From Ramlibacter tataouinensis (GTDB lineage: Bacteria > Pseudomonadota > Gammaproteobacteria > Burkholderiales > Burkholderiaceae_C), in assembly GCF_001580455.1 (NCBI RefSeq), contig NZ_CP010951.1, positions 4,303,001-4,367,000 on the forward strand: a DNA stretch of 64,000 nt. The letters run 5' to 3'. Position numbers and translations under genes: made by a program. The notes beneath the pieces are model-generated. The model did not search any database and was not told the DNA's origin. It worked only from the letters and a program-made list of their open reading frames with translations. This document shows, in pieces, positions 28,322 to 36,859 of this stretch (position 1 is the stretch's first letter; each line of letters opens with the position of its first letter).

Positions 28322-29196
28322 GCTCCCGCGACGACGCCCTGGTGCGGGCGATGCCGATCGTCTTCGTCCTGATCTGGAGCACCGGGTTCATCGTGGCCCG
28401 CTACGGCATGCCGCACGCGCCGCCGATGAAGTTCCTGGCGATGCGCTACCTGCTGTCCTCGCTTTGCTTCGCAGCCTGGGTGTGGGCGGCGCGCGTCGCG
28501 CTGCCCGTCGACCGGCGCCAGGTCGGGCACCTCGCCGTGACCGGCATCCTGATGCATGCCGGCTACCTGGGCGGCGTCTGGGCGGCGGTGAAGCTCGGAA
28601 TGGGCGCCGGCCTGGCGGCGCTGCTGGTCGGCCTGCAGCCGGTGCTGACCGCCGTGTGGGTGTCCTCGCGCGGCGGACGCGTGGAGGGCAGGCAATGGCT
28701 CGGACTCGGCCTGGGCCTGGTCGGCCTGGCACTCGTCGTGTGGCAGAAGCTGGGGCACGGCGAGGTGAATGCCCCCAACCTCGCGCTGGCCTTCATGGCG
28801 CTGGTCAGCATCACGGCCGGCACGCTCTACCAGAAGCGCTACCTCGCGCCCTGCGACGTGCGGTCGGCCAGCCTGGTGCAATTGCTCGCCGCGCTGGCAG
28901 TCACCCTGCCGCTGGCGCTGCTGGAATCGGAAGCCATGCGCTGGAACGGCCAGCTCGCGGGCGCCATGGCCTGGTCGGTGCTCGGCCTGACATTGGGGGG
29001 CAGCTCGCTGCTGTACCTGCTGATCCAGCGCGGCGCGGCGACCGCGGTGACCAGCTTGCTCTACCTGGTGCCGCCCACGACCGCGGTCATGGCCTGGCTG
29101 CTGTTCGGCGAGGCGATCACGGCGACCACGCTGGCCGGCATGGCGCTCACCGCGCTGGGCGTGAGCCTGGTCGTGCGGGCGCCTCGCGTGGCCTAG
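28318..29196 (+). CDS. EamA/DMT-superfamily transporter
   Basis: 292-residue drug/metabolite transporter with ten predicted helices made of two EamA repeats; the second ends in LLYLVPPTTAVMAWLLFGEAIT, the most conserved part of the family. The start is GTG at 28318, overlapping the pgsA TGA (GTGA); ATG 28351 (MPIVFVLIW) is an alternative. Substrate unknown; relatives export amino acids or other metabolites. Confidence 0.87.
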   Translation: MSSRDDALVRAMPIVFVLIWSTGFIVARYGMPHAPPMKFLAMRYLLSSLCFAAWVWAARVALPVDRRQVGHLAVTGILMHAGYLGGVWAAVKLGMGAGLAALLVGLQPVLTAVWVSSRGGRVEGRQWLGLGLGLVGLALVVWQKLGHGEVNAPNLALAFMALVSITAGTLYQKRYLAPCDVRSASLVQLLAALAVTLPLALLESEAMRWNGQLAGAMAWSVLGLTLGGSSLLYLLIQRGAATAVTSLLYLVPPTTAVMAWLLFGEAITATTLAGMALTALGVSLVVRAPRVA

Positions 29197-29252
29197 CCCG
29201 GCAGGACGCGGCCCGGGCGCCCGAGTCGGCCAGGAATGCCAGAATCGCAGCC

Positions 29253-30134
29253 ATGCTGGATGGGTTCGAACGCTTCGACTTCGCACGCGACGGCGTGCGG
29301 CTGCACGGCGCCCGGTCGGGCCGGGGCCCGGCCTTGCTGATGCTGCATGGCCATCCGCAGACCCATGCGATGTGGCACCGCGTGGCGCCGGCGCTGGTCG
29401 AGCGCTTCACCGTCGTGCTGATGGACCTGCGCGGCTACGGCGATTCGGGCCGGCCTGCCGCCGGCGAGGGCAGCGCCGCCTACGCCAAGCGCGAGATGGC
29501 GAGCGACGCCATGCTCGTGATGGCGGAGCACGGCTTCCGGCAGTTCCAGGTGCTGGCGCACGATCGCGGCGCGCGCGTCGCGCATCGCCTGGCGGTGGAC
29601 CATCCGCAGGCCGTGCAGCGCCTGATGCTGCTGGACATCGCGCCGACGCTGGCGATGTACCAGAACACGAGCGAGGCCTTCGCCCGCGCGTACTGGCACT
29701 GGTTCTTCCTGATCCAGCCGCCGCCCTTGCCCGAGGCGCTGGTCGGCTCGGACCCGGTCCGCTACCTGCGATCGGTCATGGGGTCGCGCTACGCCGGCCT
29801 GGGGGTGTTCGCGCCGGAAGCGCTGGCGGAGTACGAGCGCTGCCTGCAGATCCCGGGCAGCGCGCAGGCCGTGTGCGCCGACTACCGGGCCAGCGCCGGC
29901 ATCGACCTGGACCATGACCGTGAGGACCTCGCCGCCGGCCGCCAGCTGGCGCAGCCACTGCGCGTGCTGTGGGGCGAGCGGGGCGTCGTCGGCAAGTGCT
30001 TCGACGTGCTCGCACTGTGGCGAGGTCGTGCCACGCAGGTTTCCGGCCGCGCGCTGCCGTGCGGTCACTACATCGCCGAGGAGGCGCCGGAGGCGCTGCT
30101 GGCGGAAGCCCAGGAATTCTTTCTTCAGGAGTAA
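29253..30134 (+). CDS. Alpha/beta hydrolase, haloacetate (fluoroacetate) dehalogenase-like
   Basis: 293-residue alpha/beta hydrolase. LLMLHGHPQTHAMWH gives the oxyanion region, and HDRGARVAHRLAVDHP holds an Asp nucleophile (D104) instead of Ser, followed by the two arginines (R105, R108) that bind the carboxylate in fluoroacetate dehalogenases. The halide-binding His-Trp pair is matched by AYWHWFFLIQPPPLPE, DYRASAGID holds the family aromatic residue, and the catalytic His is in LPCGHYIAEEAPE. All key positions of fluoroacetate dehalogenases seem present, so dehalogenation is plausible, although related proteins hydrolyse other substrates. It is 6 bp before the next gene. Confidence 0.83.
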   Translation: MLDGFERFDFARDGVRLHGARSGRGPALLMLHGHPQTHAMWHRVAPALVERFTVVLMDLRGYGDSGRPAAGEGSAAYAKREMASDAMLVMAEHGFRQFQVLAHDRGARVAHRLAVDHPQAVQRLMLLDIAPTLAMYQNTSEAFARAYWHWFFLIQPPPLPEALVGSDPVRYLRSVMGSRYAGLGVFAPEALAEYERCLQIPGSAQAVCADYRASAGIDLDHDREDLAAGRQLAQPLRVLWGERGVVGKCFDVLALWRGRATQVSGRALPCGHYIAEEAPEALLAEAQEFFLQE

Positions 30135-30140
30135 CGACGA

Positions 30141-31226
30141 ATGAGCAGGAAACGGATCGCGGTGATCGCCGGTGACGGCATCGGCAAGGAAGTGATGCCC
30201 GAAGGGGTGCGCGTCATGGAAGCGGCGGCCAGCAAGTTCGGCATCGACCTGGCGTTCGACCACTTCGACTTCTCGAGCTGGGACTACTACGAGAAGCACG
30301 GCCAGATGCTGCCGGACGACTGGAAGGAGCGCATCGGCGGCCATGACGCCATCTACTTTGGCGCGGTGGGCTGGCCCGAGAAGATCCCGGACCACGTATC
30401 GCTGTGGGGCTCGCTGCTGCTGTTCCGCCGCGAGTTCGATCAGTACGTCAACCTGCGGCCCGCCCGCCTGATGCCGGGCATCATCGCTCCGGTGGTGCGG
30501 CGTGACGGCAGCGCCCGCCAGCCGGGCGAGATCGACATGTACATCGTGCGCGAGAACACCGAGGGCGAGTACTCGAGCATCGGCGGGCGGATGTACCCCG
30601 GCACCGAGCGCGAGATCGTCATGCAGGAAACCGTGATGTCGCGCACGGGCGTCGATCGCGTACTGAAGTTTGCGTTTGACCTGGCGCAAAGCAGGCCGAA
30701 AAAGCACCTGACCAGCGCCACCAAGTCCAACGGCATCGCGATCACCATGCCCTACTGGGACGAACGCGTGGCCGAGATGGCCAAGTCCTATCCGGGCGTG
30801 CAGGTGGACAAGTTCCATATCGACATCCTTACCGCCCACTTCGTGCAGCGGCCGGACTTCTTCGACGTGGTGGTCGCCAGCAACCTGTTCGGCGACATCC
30901 TCAGCGACCTGGGGCCCGCCTGCACCGGAACCATCGGCATCGCGCCGAGCGCGAACCTCGACCCTTTGCGCCGGTTTCCCTCGCTTTTCGAGCCGGTTCA
31001 CGGCTCCGCGCCGGATATCGCCGGACGCCAGATCGCCAACCCGATCGGCCAGATCTGGTGCGGCGCCATGATGCTGGAATTCCTGGGCCACAAGGATGCG
31101 CACGACGCGGTGCTGCGCGCGATCGAACAGGTGCTCGACCCGAAAAGCGGGGCGCCGCGCACCCCCGACATCGGCGGCAAGGCAGAGACGGCGGACCTCG
31201 GGCGCGCCATCGCATCGGCGCTGTGA
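30141..31226 (+). CDS. Tartrate dehydrogenase/decarboxylase or D-malate dehydrogenase (TtuC/DmlA type)
   Basis: 361-residue beta-decarboxylating dehydrogenase of the isocitrate/isopropylmalate dehydrogenase family. AVIAGDGIGKEVMPEGV opens the protein; YIVRENTEGEYSSIGG and the metal-binding VVASNLFGDILSDLGP motif are intact, and FEPVHGSAPDIAG binds the adenine nucleotide. The YFGAVGWPEKIPDHVSLWG segment is typical of tartrate/D-malate dehydrogenases rather than LeuB. It oxidises tartrate or D-malate with NAD+ and Mn2+/Mg2+. It directly follows the dehalogenase-like hydrolase. Confidence 0.9.
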   Translation: MSRKRIAVIAGDGIGKEVMPEGVRVMEAAASKFGIDLAFDHFDFSSWDYYEKHGQMLPDDWKERIGGHDAIYFGAVGWPEKIPDHVSLWGSLLLFRREFDQYVNLRPARLMPGIIAPVVRRDGSARQPGEIDMYIVRENTEGEYSSIGGRMYPGTEREIVMQETVMSRTGVDRVLKFAFDLAQSRPKKHLTSATKSNGIAITMPYWDERVAEMAKSYPGVQVDKFHIDILTAHFVQRPDFFDVVVASNLFGDILSDLGPACTGTIGIAPSANLDPLRRFPSLFEPVHGSAPDIAGRQIANPIGQIWCGAMMLEFLGHKDAHDAVLRAIEQVLDPKSGAPRTPDIGGKAETADLGRAIASAL

Positions 31227-31347
31227 CCCCCGGTTTTTTTGCACTGCGCAATTCGCAGCACGCCAGTCCGCCCGGAGCTACGCAGGTTTACGAATAGAAT
31301 CCGCCTCCGCGCCGTTGTAAATCGCCGAGGCGTGGTGTTGCGTCGTA

Positions 31348-31376
31348 TTGACACGTTACAGCCGCGTGGCTCTAAT
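31348..31376 (+). promoter_or_regulatory. hupB promoter (TTGACA-N17-TCTAAT)
   Basis: A perfect -35 TTGACA (31348-31353), exactly 17 bp spacer and -10 TCTAAT (31371-31376) lie in the 267-bp gap before hupB, giving a leader of about 110 nt. The rest of the gap holds no ORF; a GC-rich palindrome CCGCCGCGCGGCGCGG near 31418 lies in the leader. Confidence 0.8.
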
Positions 31377-31493
31377 GCATCGGTGGCTCGAAAGCCGCAT
31401 GACTGAACCCTTTCCGCCGCGCGGCGCGGAGGGGAGAACAAAAATCAACCCAGAGACATTCCTGTCAAAACATTCTCGCTACGAGGGGAACCT

Positions 31494-31766
31494 GTGAACA
31501 AGACCGAACTGATTGAGCACATCGCAAAGCATGCCGACATCTCCAAGGCCGCGGCCACACGCGCGCTGGAGTCCATGATCGGCGCCGTCAAGACCACGCT
31601 GAAGAAGGGCGGGTCGGTGTCGCTGGTCGGTTTCGGCACGTTCGCGGTCGGCAAGCGCGCCGCGCGCAGCGGCCGCAATCCGCGCACCGGCGCTGCGATT
31701 AAAATCAAGGCCGCCAAGGTGCCAAAGTTCCGCCCCGGCAAGGCGCTGAAGGATGCGCTGAACTGA
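31494..31766 (+). CDS. hupB: DNA-binding protein HU-beta
   Basis: 90-residue histone-like protein that dimerises and bends DNA. The HU signature is seen in VGFGTFAVGKRAARSGRNPRTG, with the DNA-intercalating proline in the RNPRTG arm. The start is GTG with GAGGGGAA 5-8 nt upstream. Two structural genes down is ppiD, the same hupB-ppiD order as in E. coli, with a tRNA-Val inserted between them. Confidence 0.96.
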   Translation: MNKTELIEHIAKHADISKAAATRALESMIGAVKTTLKKGGSVSLVGFGTFAVGKRAARSGRNPRTGAAIKIKAAKVPKFRPGKALKDALN

Positions 31767-31783
31767 AGCGGCCGATCAAGGTG

Positions 31784-31859
31784 GGGTGCTTAGCTCAGCT
31801 GGTAGAGCGGCGCCCTTACAAGGCGTAGGTCGGCGGTTCGATCCCGTCAGCACCCACCA
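31784..31859 (+). tRNA. tRNA-Val (anticodon TAC)
   Basis: 76-nt cloverleaf with encoded CCA: acceptor GGGTGCT/AGCACCC, D-arm GCTC...GAGC, anticodon stem GCGCC/GGCGT with loop CTTACAA (anticodon TAC), T-arm GGCGG-TTCGATC-CCGTC. It lies 17 nt after hupB, so it may be co-transcribed from the hupB promoter; no separate promoter is obvious. Confidence 0.97.
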
Positions 31860-31937
31860 AGCGACGCGAAGGCGAACGGCAGTTCGCCTTTTGTTTTTGC
31901 GAACTGAGTTCGCTGTTCCTGAATCCGAGTTCGAGAC

Positions 31938-33836
31938 ATGTTCGATTTCGTCCGCAAGCACAACAAGATCATGCAGTTCCTGCTGTTCTTGCTGATCTTC
32001 CCTTCGTTCGTGCTGGTGGGCATCAACGGTTACGACCGCCTGCGCGAAAAGGGCGATGCCGTCGCCAAGGTCGACGGCCATGAGATCCTGCAAGGCGATT
32101 GGGACGAGGCGCACCGGCGGGAAGTCGACCGCCTGCGCCAGCAGATGCCCAACATCGACATGAAGCTGCTCGATTCGCCCGCCGCGAAATACGGCACCCT
32201 CGAGCGTCTCGTGCGTGACCGCGTGATCGCCGCCGAAGCAGCGAAGTCCAAGTTGACGGCCAGCGACCAGCGGCTGGCGCGCGAGTTGCAGCAGAACCAG
32301 ATGATCGCGTCCCTGCGCGGGCCCGACGGCAAGCTGGACATGGCCAGGTACCGCCAGCTGGTCGGCGCCCAGGGCATGAGCCCGGAGGCCTTCGAGGAGA
32401 GCGTGCGCACGGAGCTGTCGACGCGGCAGGTGCTGGGCGGCGTGGCTGCGACCTCGCTGGCCACGGCGGCCCAGGCGGCGCCTTCCATCGGCGCCTTCCT
32501 GGAAAAGCGGGAAGTGCAGGTGGTGCGCTTTCCCAGCAGCGACTTCGCGGCGCGCGTGACGGTCACCGACGCCGACCTGGAGTCGTTCTACAAGGCCAAC
32601 CCCTCGATGTTCCAGGCGCCCGAGCAGGCGAGCGTCGAATACCTGGTGCTGGACATCGAATCCATCAAGAAGGGCGTCACGGTCAACGAGCAGGACCTCA
32701 AGACCTACTACGAACAGAACGTCGCCAGGATCACCGGGCAGGAAGAGCGGCGCGCCAGCCATATCCTGGTCGCGGTCCCGAAGGATGCCCCCGCCGCCGA
32801 TCGCGAGAAGGCCAAGGCGCAGGCGCAGGAGCTGCTGGCGGCGGCACGCAAGAATCCCGATGGCTTCGCGGAACTGGCGAAGAAAAACTCGCAAGACACG
32901 GCCTCCGCTCCCAACGGCGGCGATTTGGAGTTCTTCACCCGCGGCGCGATGACCAAGCCTTTCGAAGATACCGTCTTCGCGATGAAGAAGGGCGAGATCG
33001 CCGGGCCGGTGGAAACCGAGTTCGGCTACCACATCGTCAAGCTGACGGACCTCAAGGTGCCCAAGCAGCGCAGCTACGAGGAATTGAAGCCCGAGTTCGA
33101 GGCGGAACTGAAGAAGCAGCAGGCGCAGCGCAAGTACGCGGAGATGGCCGACACCTTCAGCAACGCGGTCTATGAGCAGTCGGACAGCCTCAAGCCGGCG
33201 GCCGACAAGCTGAAGCTGGAGGTCAAGACCGCGGCCGGTGTGCAGCGCGAACCCGCTCGCGGTGCGCCCGGCGTGCTTTCGAGTCCCAAGTTGCTCAGCG
33301 CCCTGTTCGCGCCGGACAGCCTGGAGAAAAAGCGCAACACCGAGGCCGTCGAGGTGGCGCCCAACACGCTGGTCTCGGGCCGCATCACGCAGTACACGCC
33401 ATCGCGCACGATTCCCTTCGACGAAGTGAAGGACCAGGTGCGCCAGCGCGTGGTGGCCGCGCGTGCCGCCGAACTGGCGAAGAAGGAAGGCACGGACAAG
33501 CTCGCCGCCTGGAAGGCGAACCCCGCCGGCGCCAGCCTGCCCGCGGCCGTGACGGTCTCCCGGCAGGAGGCGGCGCAGCAGCCGGCCGAAGTGGTGGATG
33601 CGGCGCTTCGCGCCGATCCCGCCGCCTTGCCCGCGCTCAGCGGCGTGGACCTCGGCGCGCAGGGCTATGCGGTGATCAAGGTCAACAAGATCATCCCGCG
33701 CGAGGCCCCGGCGGCCGAAGCGGCCCGTCAGGAGCGCGACCAGTATGAGCAGTGGTGGGCCCAGGCCGAGACCATCGCCTACTACAACCTGCTCAAGGAG
33801 CGCTTCAAGGTGCAGATCCTGGTGCCCAAGCCGTAA
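31938..33836 (+). CDS. ppiD: Peptidyl-prolyl isomerase PpiD (SurA N-terminal domain protein)
   Basis: 632-residue periplasmic chaperone anchored by one N-terminal helix (about 12-34), followed by a SurA-like N-terminal chaperone domain (about 35-200), a parvulin domain (about 267-372; ASHILVAVPKDA, GGDLEFFTRGAMTKPFEDTVF, TEFGYHIVKLTD) and a second C-terminal domain. It acts next to the Sec translocon on newly exported proteins. It follows the hupB-tRNA-Val unit and has a strong terminator. Confidence 0.94.
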   Translation: MFDFVRKHNKIMQFLLFLLIFPSFVLVGINGYDRLREKGDAVAKVDGHEILQGDWDEAHRREVDRLRQQMPNIDMKLLDSPAAKYGTLERLVRDRVIAAEAAKSKLTASDQRLARELQQNQMIASLRGPDGKLDMARYRQLVGAQGMSPEAFEESVRTELSTRQVLGGVAATSLATAAQAAPSIGAFLEKREVQVVRFPSSDFAARVTVTDADLESFYKANPSMFQAPEQASVEYLVLDIESIKKGVTVNEQDLKTYYEQNVARITGQEERRASHILVAVPKDAPAADREKAKAQAQELLAAARKNPDGFAELAKKNSQDTASAPNGGDLEFFTRGAMTKPFEDTVFAMKKGEIAGPVETEFGYHIVKLTDLKVPKQRSYEELKPEFEAELKKQQAQRKYAEMADTFSNAVYEQSDSLKPAADKLKLEVKTAAGVQREPARGAPGVLSSPKLLSALFAPDSLEKKRNTEAVEVAPNTLVSGRITQYTPSRTIPFDEVKDQVRQRVVAARAAELAKKEGTDKLAAWKANPAGASLPAAVTVSRQEAAQQPAEVVDAALRADPAALPALSGVDLGAQGYAVIKVNKIIPREAPAAEAARQERDQYEQWWAQAETIAYYNLLKERFKVQILVPKP

Positions 33837-33860
33837 GGGCCTTGAGCAGAGCAACAAAAA

Positions 33861-33885
33861 AGCCGGCCCGAAAGGCCGGCTTTTT
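33861..33885 (+). terminator. Rho-independent terminator of ppiD
   Basis: AGCCGGCC-CGAAA-GGCCGGCT stem of 8 bp (33861-33881) followed by TTTT and preceded by A6, 25 nt after the ppiD stop; the A-run may make it work in both directions. Confidence 0.9.
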
Positions 33886-34024
33886 CATTGGGGGAGCTCC
33901 GCGTCAGCCCGCCTCGCGCGCCTGTCGACTTACTTTGCGCTCGGCTCGGCCTGCGCAAACGATTCGGCGTCACCGGCAGGCACGCAGGTGCTTATCGATT
34001 GCCCCTGCAGTGCCCCTGAAATGA

Positions 34025-34050
34025 AATCAAGCCCTCGCAAGGGCTTGATT
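34025..34050 (-). terminator. 11-bp hairpin downstream of tRNA-His
   Basis: AATCAAGCCCT-CGCA-AGGGCTTGATT is a perfect 11-bp stem 14 nt past the 3' end of tRNA-His on the minus strand, followed there by TTCATTTC. Position fits tRNA termination or processing, but the U-tract is weak. The rest of 33886-34063 shows nothing else. Confidence 0.55.
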
Positions 34051-34063
34051 CACTGACATTCGG

Positions 34064-34140
34064 TGGGGTGGCTGATGGGACTCGAACCCACGACGACCAG
34101 AATCACAATCTGGGACTCTACCAACTGAGCTACAGCCACC
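34064..34140 (-). tRNA. tRNA-His (anticodon GTG)
   Basis: 77 nt on the minus strand with encoded CCA and the extra G(-1) paired to C73 that marks tRNA-His (5' GGTGGCT, 3' AGCCACC-CCA). Anticodon stem CCAGA/TCTGG with loop TTGTGAT gives GTG. D-arm and T-arm (GTGGG-TTCGAGT-CCCAT) are normal. Confidence 0.97.
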
Positions 34141-34152
34141 GTCGAGCCTCTC

Positions 34153-34158
34153 ATTATA
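34153..34158 (-). promoter_or_regulatory. tRNA-His promoter, -10 TATAAT
   Basis: A perfect TATAAT on the minus strand ends 13 nt before the tRNA 5' end, as expected for a short tRNA leader. The -35 at 17 bp spacing (CTGAGC) matches only 3 of 6 positions. Confidence 0.6.
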
Positions 34159-34185
34159 CGGTGGACGAGGCCGCCGCTCAGGGCC

Positions 34186-35160
34186 TCAGTTCACCATCAC
34201 CAGTTTGCCCTTCACAGCGCGTGAACCCATGCGCGCATACGCGGCTTTCAGCTCGGCCATCGGCAGGGTGGCGTCGATCACCGGCTTGATCTTGCCTTCG
34301 CCGTACCAGCGCGCGAGTTCCGCCAGCATGGCCGCGTTGGCCTTGGGTTCCTGCTTGGCGAAGGCGCCCCAGAACACGCCCACGATGGAAGCGCCCTTGA
34401 GCAGCGGCAGGTTGAGCGGCAGGGCCGGGATCGGCCCCGCGGTGAAGCCGATCACGAGGTAGCGCCCGCGCCAGGCGATGGAGCGGAAGACGGGCTCCGC
34501 GAAGTCGCCGCCCACCGGGTCGTAGACCACGTCGGGGCCCTTGCCGTCGGTGGCGGCCTTGATCGCGTCGCGCAGGTTTTCCCGGCTGTAGTTGATCGTG
34601 GCGTCAGCGCCGATCGACTTGCACAGCTCGCATTTCTCGTCGCTGGAGGCCGCGGCGATCACGCGCGCGCCCGCTGCCTTGGCGATCTGGATCGCCGCCG
34701 TGCCGACGCCGCCGGCGGCGCCAAGCACCAGCACCGTCTCGCCGGCCTTGAGCTGCGCGCGATCGACCAGCGCGTGGTGCGAGGTCCCATAGGTCATGAT
34801 GAATGCCGCCGCGTCCGCGTGCGGGAAGCCGGCGGGCAAGGGCATGCAAGCCGCGGCCGGCGCGATGACGTGGCTGGCGAAGCCGCCGGTACCGAGCAGG
34901 CAGGCGACACTCTGTCCCGGCTTCAGTTGCGTCACGCCTTCGCCGACCGCTGCCACCACGCCCGCGTACTCGGAGCCCGGCACGAAGGGCAGCGGCGGCT
35001 TGATCTGGTACTTGTTCTGGACGATGAGCAGGTCGGGGAAGTTCAGGCTCGCCGCCTTGATCTCGATGAGCACTTCGCCGGCCTTGGGCTGCGGGGTGGG
35101 CAACTCCTTCCATTGAAGGGCGTCCACGCCGGTCGGGTTCTCGCAAAGCCATGCATGCAT
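34186..35160 (-). CDS. NADPH:quinone oxidoreductase (zinc-free MDR family)
   Basis: 324-residue medium-chain reductase with the quinone oxidoreductase pattern: N-terminal LNFPDLLIVQNKYQIKPPLPFVPGSEYAGVV and the cofactor motif VLVLGAAGGVGTAAIQIAKAAGARVIAAASS. The Cys/Glu zinc ligands of alcohol dehydrogenases are absent. It likely reduces quinones or enones with NADPH. ATG 35160 has GGAGA about 9 nt upstream and begins the homology; the 32 upstream codons are in the divergent intergenic region with surE. Confidence 0.9.
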   Translation of the reverse strand: MHAWLCENPTGVDALQWKELPTPQPKAGEVLIEIKAASLNFPDLLIVQNKYQIKPPLPFVPGSEYAGVVAAVGEGVTQLKPGQSVACLLGTGGFASHVIAPAAACMPLPAGFPHADAAAFIMTYGTSHHALVDRAQLKAGETVLVLGAAGGVGTAAIQIAKAAGARVIAAASSDEKCELCKSIGADATINYSRENLRDAIKAATDGKGPDVVYDPVGGDFAEPVFRSIAWRGRYLVIGFTAGPIPALPLNLPLLKGASIVGVFWGAFAKQEPKANAAMLAELARWYGEGKIKPVIDATLPMAELKAAYARMGSRAVKGKLVMVN

Positions 35161-35304
35161 CTGGGGTGTCTCCGCAAAACGTGTTCGGCGCCATGATAGG
35201 CGCGTGGGCGCCGGCGCAATGTCTCTGCCGTGACCGGTGCTGATGCAGCCGCTCACGGATCGGGGGACTCGGTCGGCGCAGCCCTACAATCGATTGCATT
35301 CGCC

Positions 35305-36075
35305 ATGAAAATCCTGCTTTCCAACGACGACGGTTACCAGGCGCCGGGCATCATCGCCTTGTACGAGGCGATCAAGGACCTCGGCGACGTCGAGGTCGTG
35401 GCGCCTGAGCACAACAACAGCGCCAAATCCAACGCGCTCACGCTCTATGCGCCGCTGTCGGTGCGGCAGGCGAACAACGGCTTTCGCTATGTCAATGGCA
35501 CGCCCGCGGACTGCGTGCATGTGGCGCTCACCGGGCTGCTCGGCTACCGGCCGGACCTGGTCGTGAGCGGCATCAACAACGGCGCCAACATGGGCGACGA
35601 CACCATCTACTCCGGCACCGTGGGCGCCGCGATGGAGGGCTATCTATTCGGCATCCCGGCGATCGCCTTCTCGCAGACGCAAAAGGGGTGGGCGCACATC
35701 GAGTCCGCGGCACGCAAGGCGCGCGAACTGGTGCAGCACCTGGTGGGCGCCGGGGCGCCCGAAAGCTCGCCCTGGCTGCTCAATGTGAACATTCCCAACC
35801 TGGCCTACGAGGAACTCAAGCCGTTCCAGGTCTGCCGGCTCGGCCGGCGCCATGCCGCCGAGAAGGTCATCTCGCAGACCAGCCCGCACGGCGAGACCAT
35901 GTACTGGATCGGGGGCGCCGGGCCGGCCAAGGACGGCGCCGAAGGCACGGATTTCCACGCGACCGCGCAGGGCCATGTGTCGATCACGCCGTTGAAGGTT
36001 GACCTGACCGACCACGAGGCGCTGCGCGCCTGGGGCCGTTCGGTGCCGGGTGCCCGCGAGGCGGCCGGCGCATGA
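35305..36075 (+). CDS. surE: 5'/3'-nucleotidase SurE
   Basis: 256-residue stationary-phase survival nucleotidase with the metal-binding N-terminus ILLSNDDGYQAPGI (paired Asp), APEHNNSAKSNALTL, and VSGINNGANMGDDTIYSGTVGAAMEG. It dephosphorylates nucleoside monophosphates. The first ATG of the homology is 35305. It starts the block surE-pcm-nlpD-rpoS, the order seen in many beta- and gammaproteobacteria, and its stop overlaps pcm (ATGA). Confidence 0.97.
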   Translation: MKILLSNDDGYQAPGIIALYEAIKDLGDVEVVAPEHNNSAKSNALTLYAPLSVRQANNGFRYVNGTPADCVHVALTGLLGYRPDLVVSGINNGANMGDDTIYSGTVGAAMEGYLFGIPAIAFSQTQKGWAHIESAARKARELVQHLVGAGAPESSPWLLNVNIPNLAYEELKPFQVCRLGRRHAAEKVISQTSPHGETMYWIGGAGPAKDGAEGTDFHATAQGHVSITPLKVDLTDHEALRAWGRSVPGAREAAGA

Positions 36076-36845
36076 CCCGGCGGCCGGCGTTTCCTGCCCG
36101 CCTGGACACGACCCGGCAAGGCCCCGCGGCGAAGCCGCCTGCGCCGCGCGCAGGCGCGGTGCCTGCCGTCCGGCCGGCCGGTGGTGTCGGCCTGGATTCG
36201 CAGGCGGTGCGCCTGCGCATGGTGCACAAGCTCGGCGCCCAGGGCGTCACGGATGCGCAGGTCCTGTCGGCCATGGGCACGATCGAGCGCCACCGCTTCG
36301 TCGACTCGGCGCTGGTGAACCAGGCCTATGAAGACACCAGCCTGCCCATCGGCCTGGGCCAGACGATCTCCAAGCCAAGCGTGGTCGCCCGCATGATCGA
36401 GCTTCTGCTGGCCGGCCGGCGCGAGCCCTCGGGCAAACTCGGGCGCGTGCTCGATATCGGCACCGGCTGCGGCTACCAGGCGGCGGTCCTGAGCCTGGTG
36501 GCGTCGGAGGTGTACAGCATCGAGCGCCTGCGCGGCTTGCACGACAAGGCGCGCCAGAACCTGCGGCATTTCCGCCTGCCCAACGTGCATCTGCTCTTCG
36601 GCGACGGCATGCCCGGTTACGCCAAGGGTGCACCGTATGCGGGCATCATCGCGGCGGCCGGCGGTGAAGCGGTGCCCGCGGCATGGACGCAGCAACTGGC
36701 TGTGGGCGGACGCATCGTGGCGCCCGTCACCACGCCGGCCGGCCAGCAGGCGTTGGTGGTGATCGAGAAGAAAAACGAACGTGAACTGCAACAAAGTGTG
36801 CTTGAGGCTGTTCACTTTGTCCCCCTAAAATCGGGCATCGCTTGA
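36072..36845 (+). CDS. pcm: Protein-L-isoaspartate O-methyltransferase
   Basis: 257-residue SAM-dependent repair enzyme methylating isoaspartyl residues in aged proteins. The SAM motif VLDIGTGCGYQAAVLSLVASEVYSIER and the substrate motif RHRFVDSALVNQAYEDTSLPIGLGQTISKP are complete. About 40 N-terminal residues form a Pro/Ala/Arg-rich extension absent from E. coli Pcm. It overlaps surE at its start, and nlpD follows within 15 bp. Confidence 0.96.
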   Translation: MTRRPAFPARLDTTRQGPAAKPPAPRAGAVPAVRPAGGVGLDSQAVRLRMVHKLGAQGVTDAQVLSAMGTIERHRFVDSALVNQAYEDTSLPIGLGQTISKPSVVARMIELLLAGRREPSGKLGRVLDIGTGCGYQAAVLSLVASEVYSIERLRGLHDKARQNLRHFRLPNVHLLFGDGMPGYAKGAPYAGIIAAAGGEAVPAAWTQQLAVGGRIVAPVTTPAGQQALVVIEKKNERELQQSVLEAVHFVPLKSGIA

Positions 36846-36859
36846 AGGGATACAACAAG

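Noticed and set aside
31786..31995. 69-codon ORF starting with GTG in tRNA-Val
   Set aside because: The frame is the tRNA itself running into the ppiD leader.
35284..35289. TACAAT before surE as a promoter
   Set aside because: No matching -35 at 16-18 bp, and it lies only 15 bp from the ATG; left uncalled.
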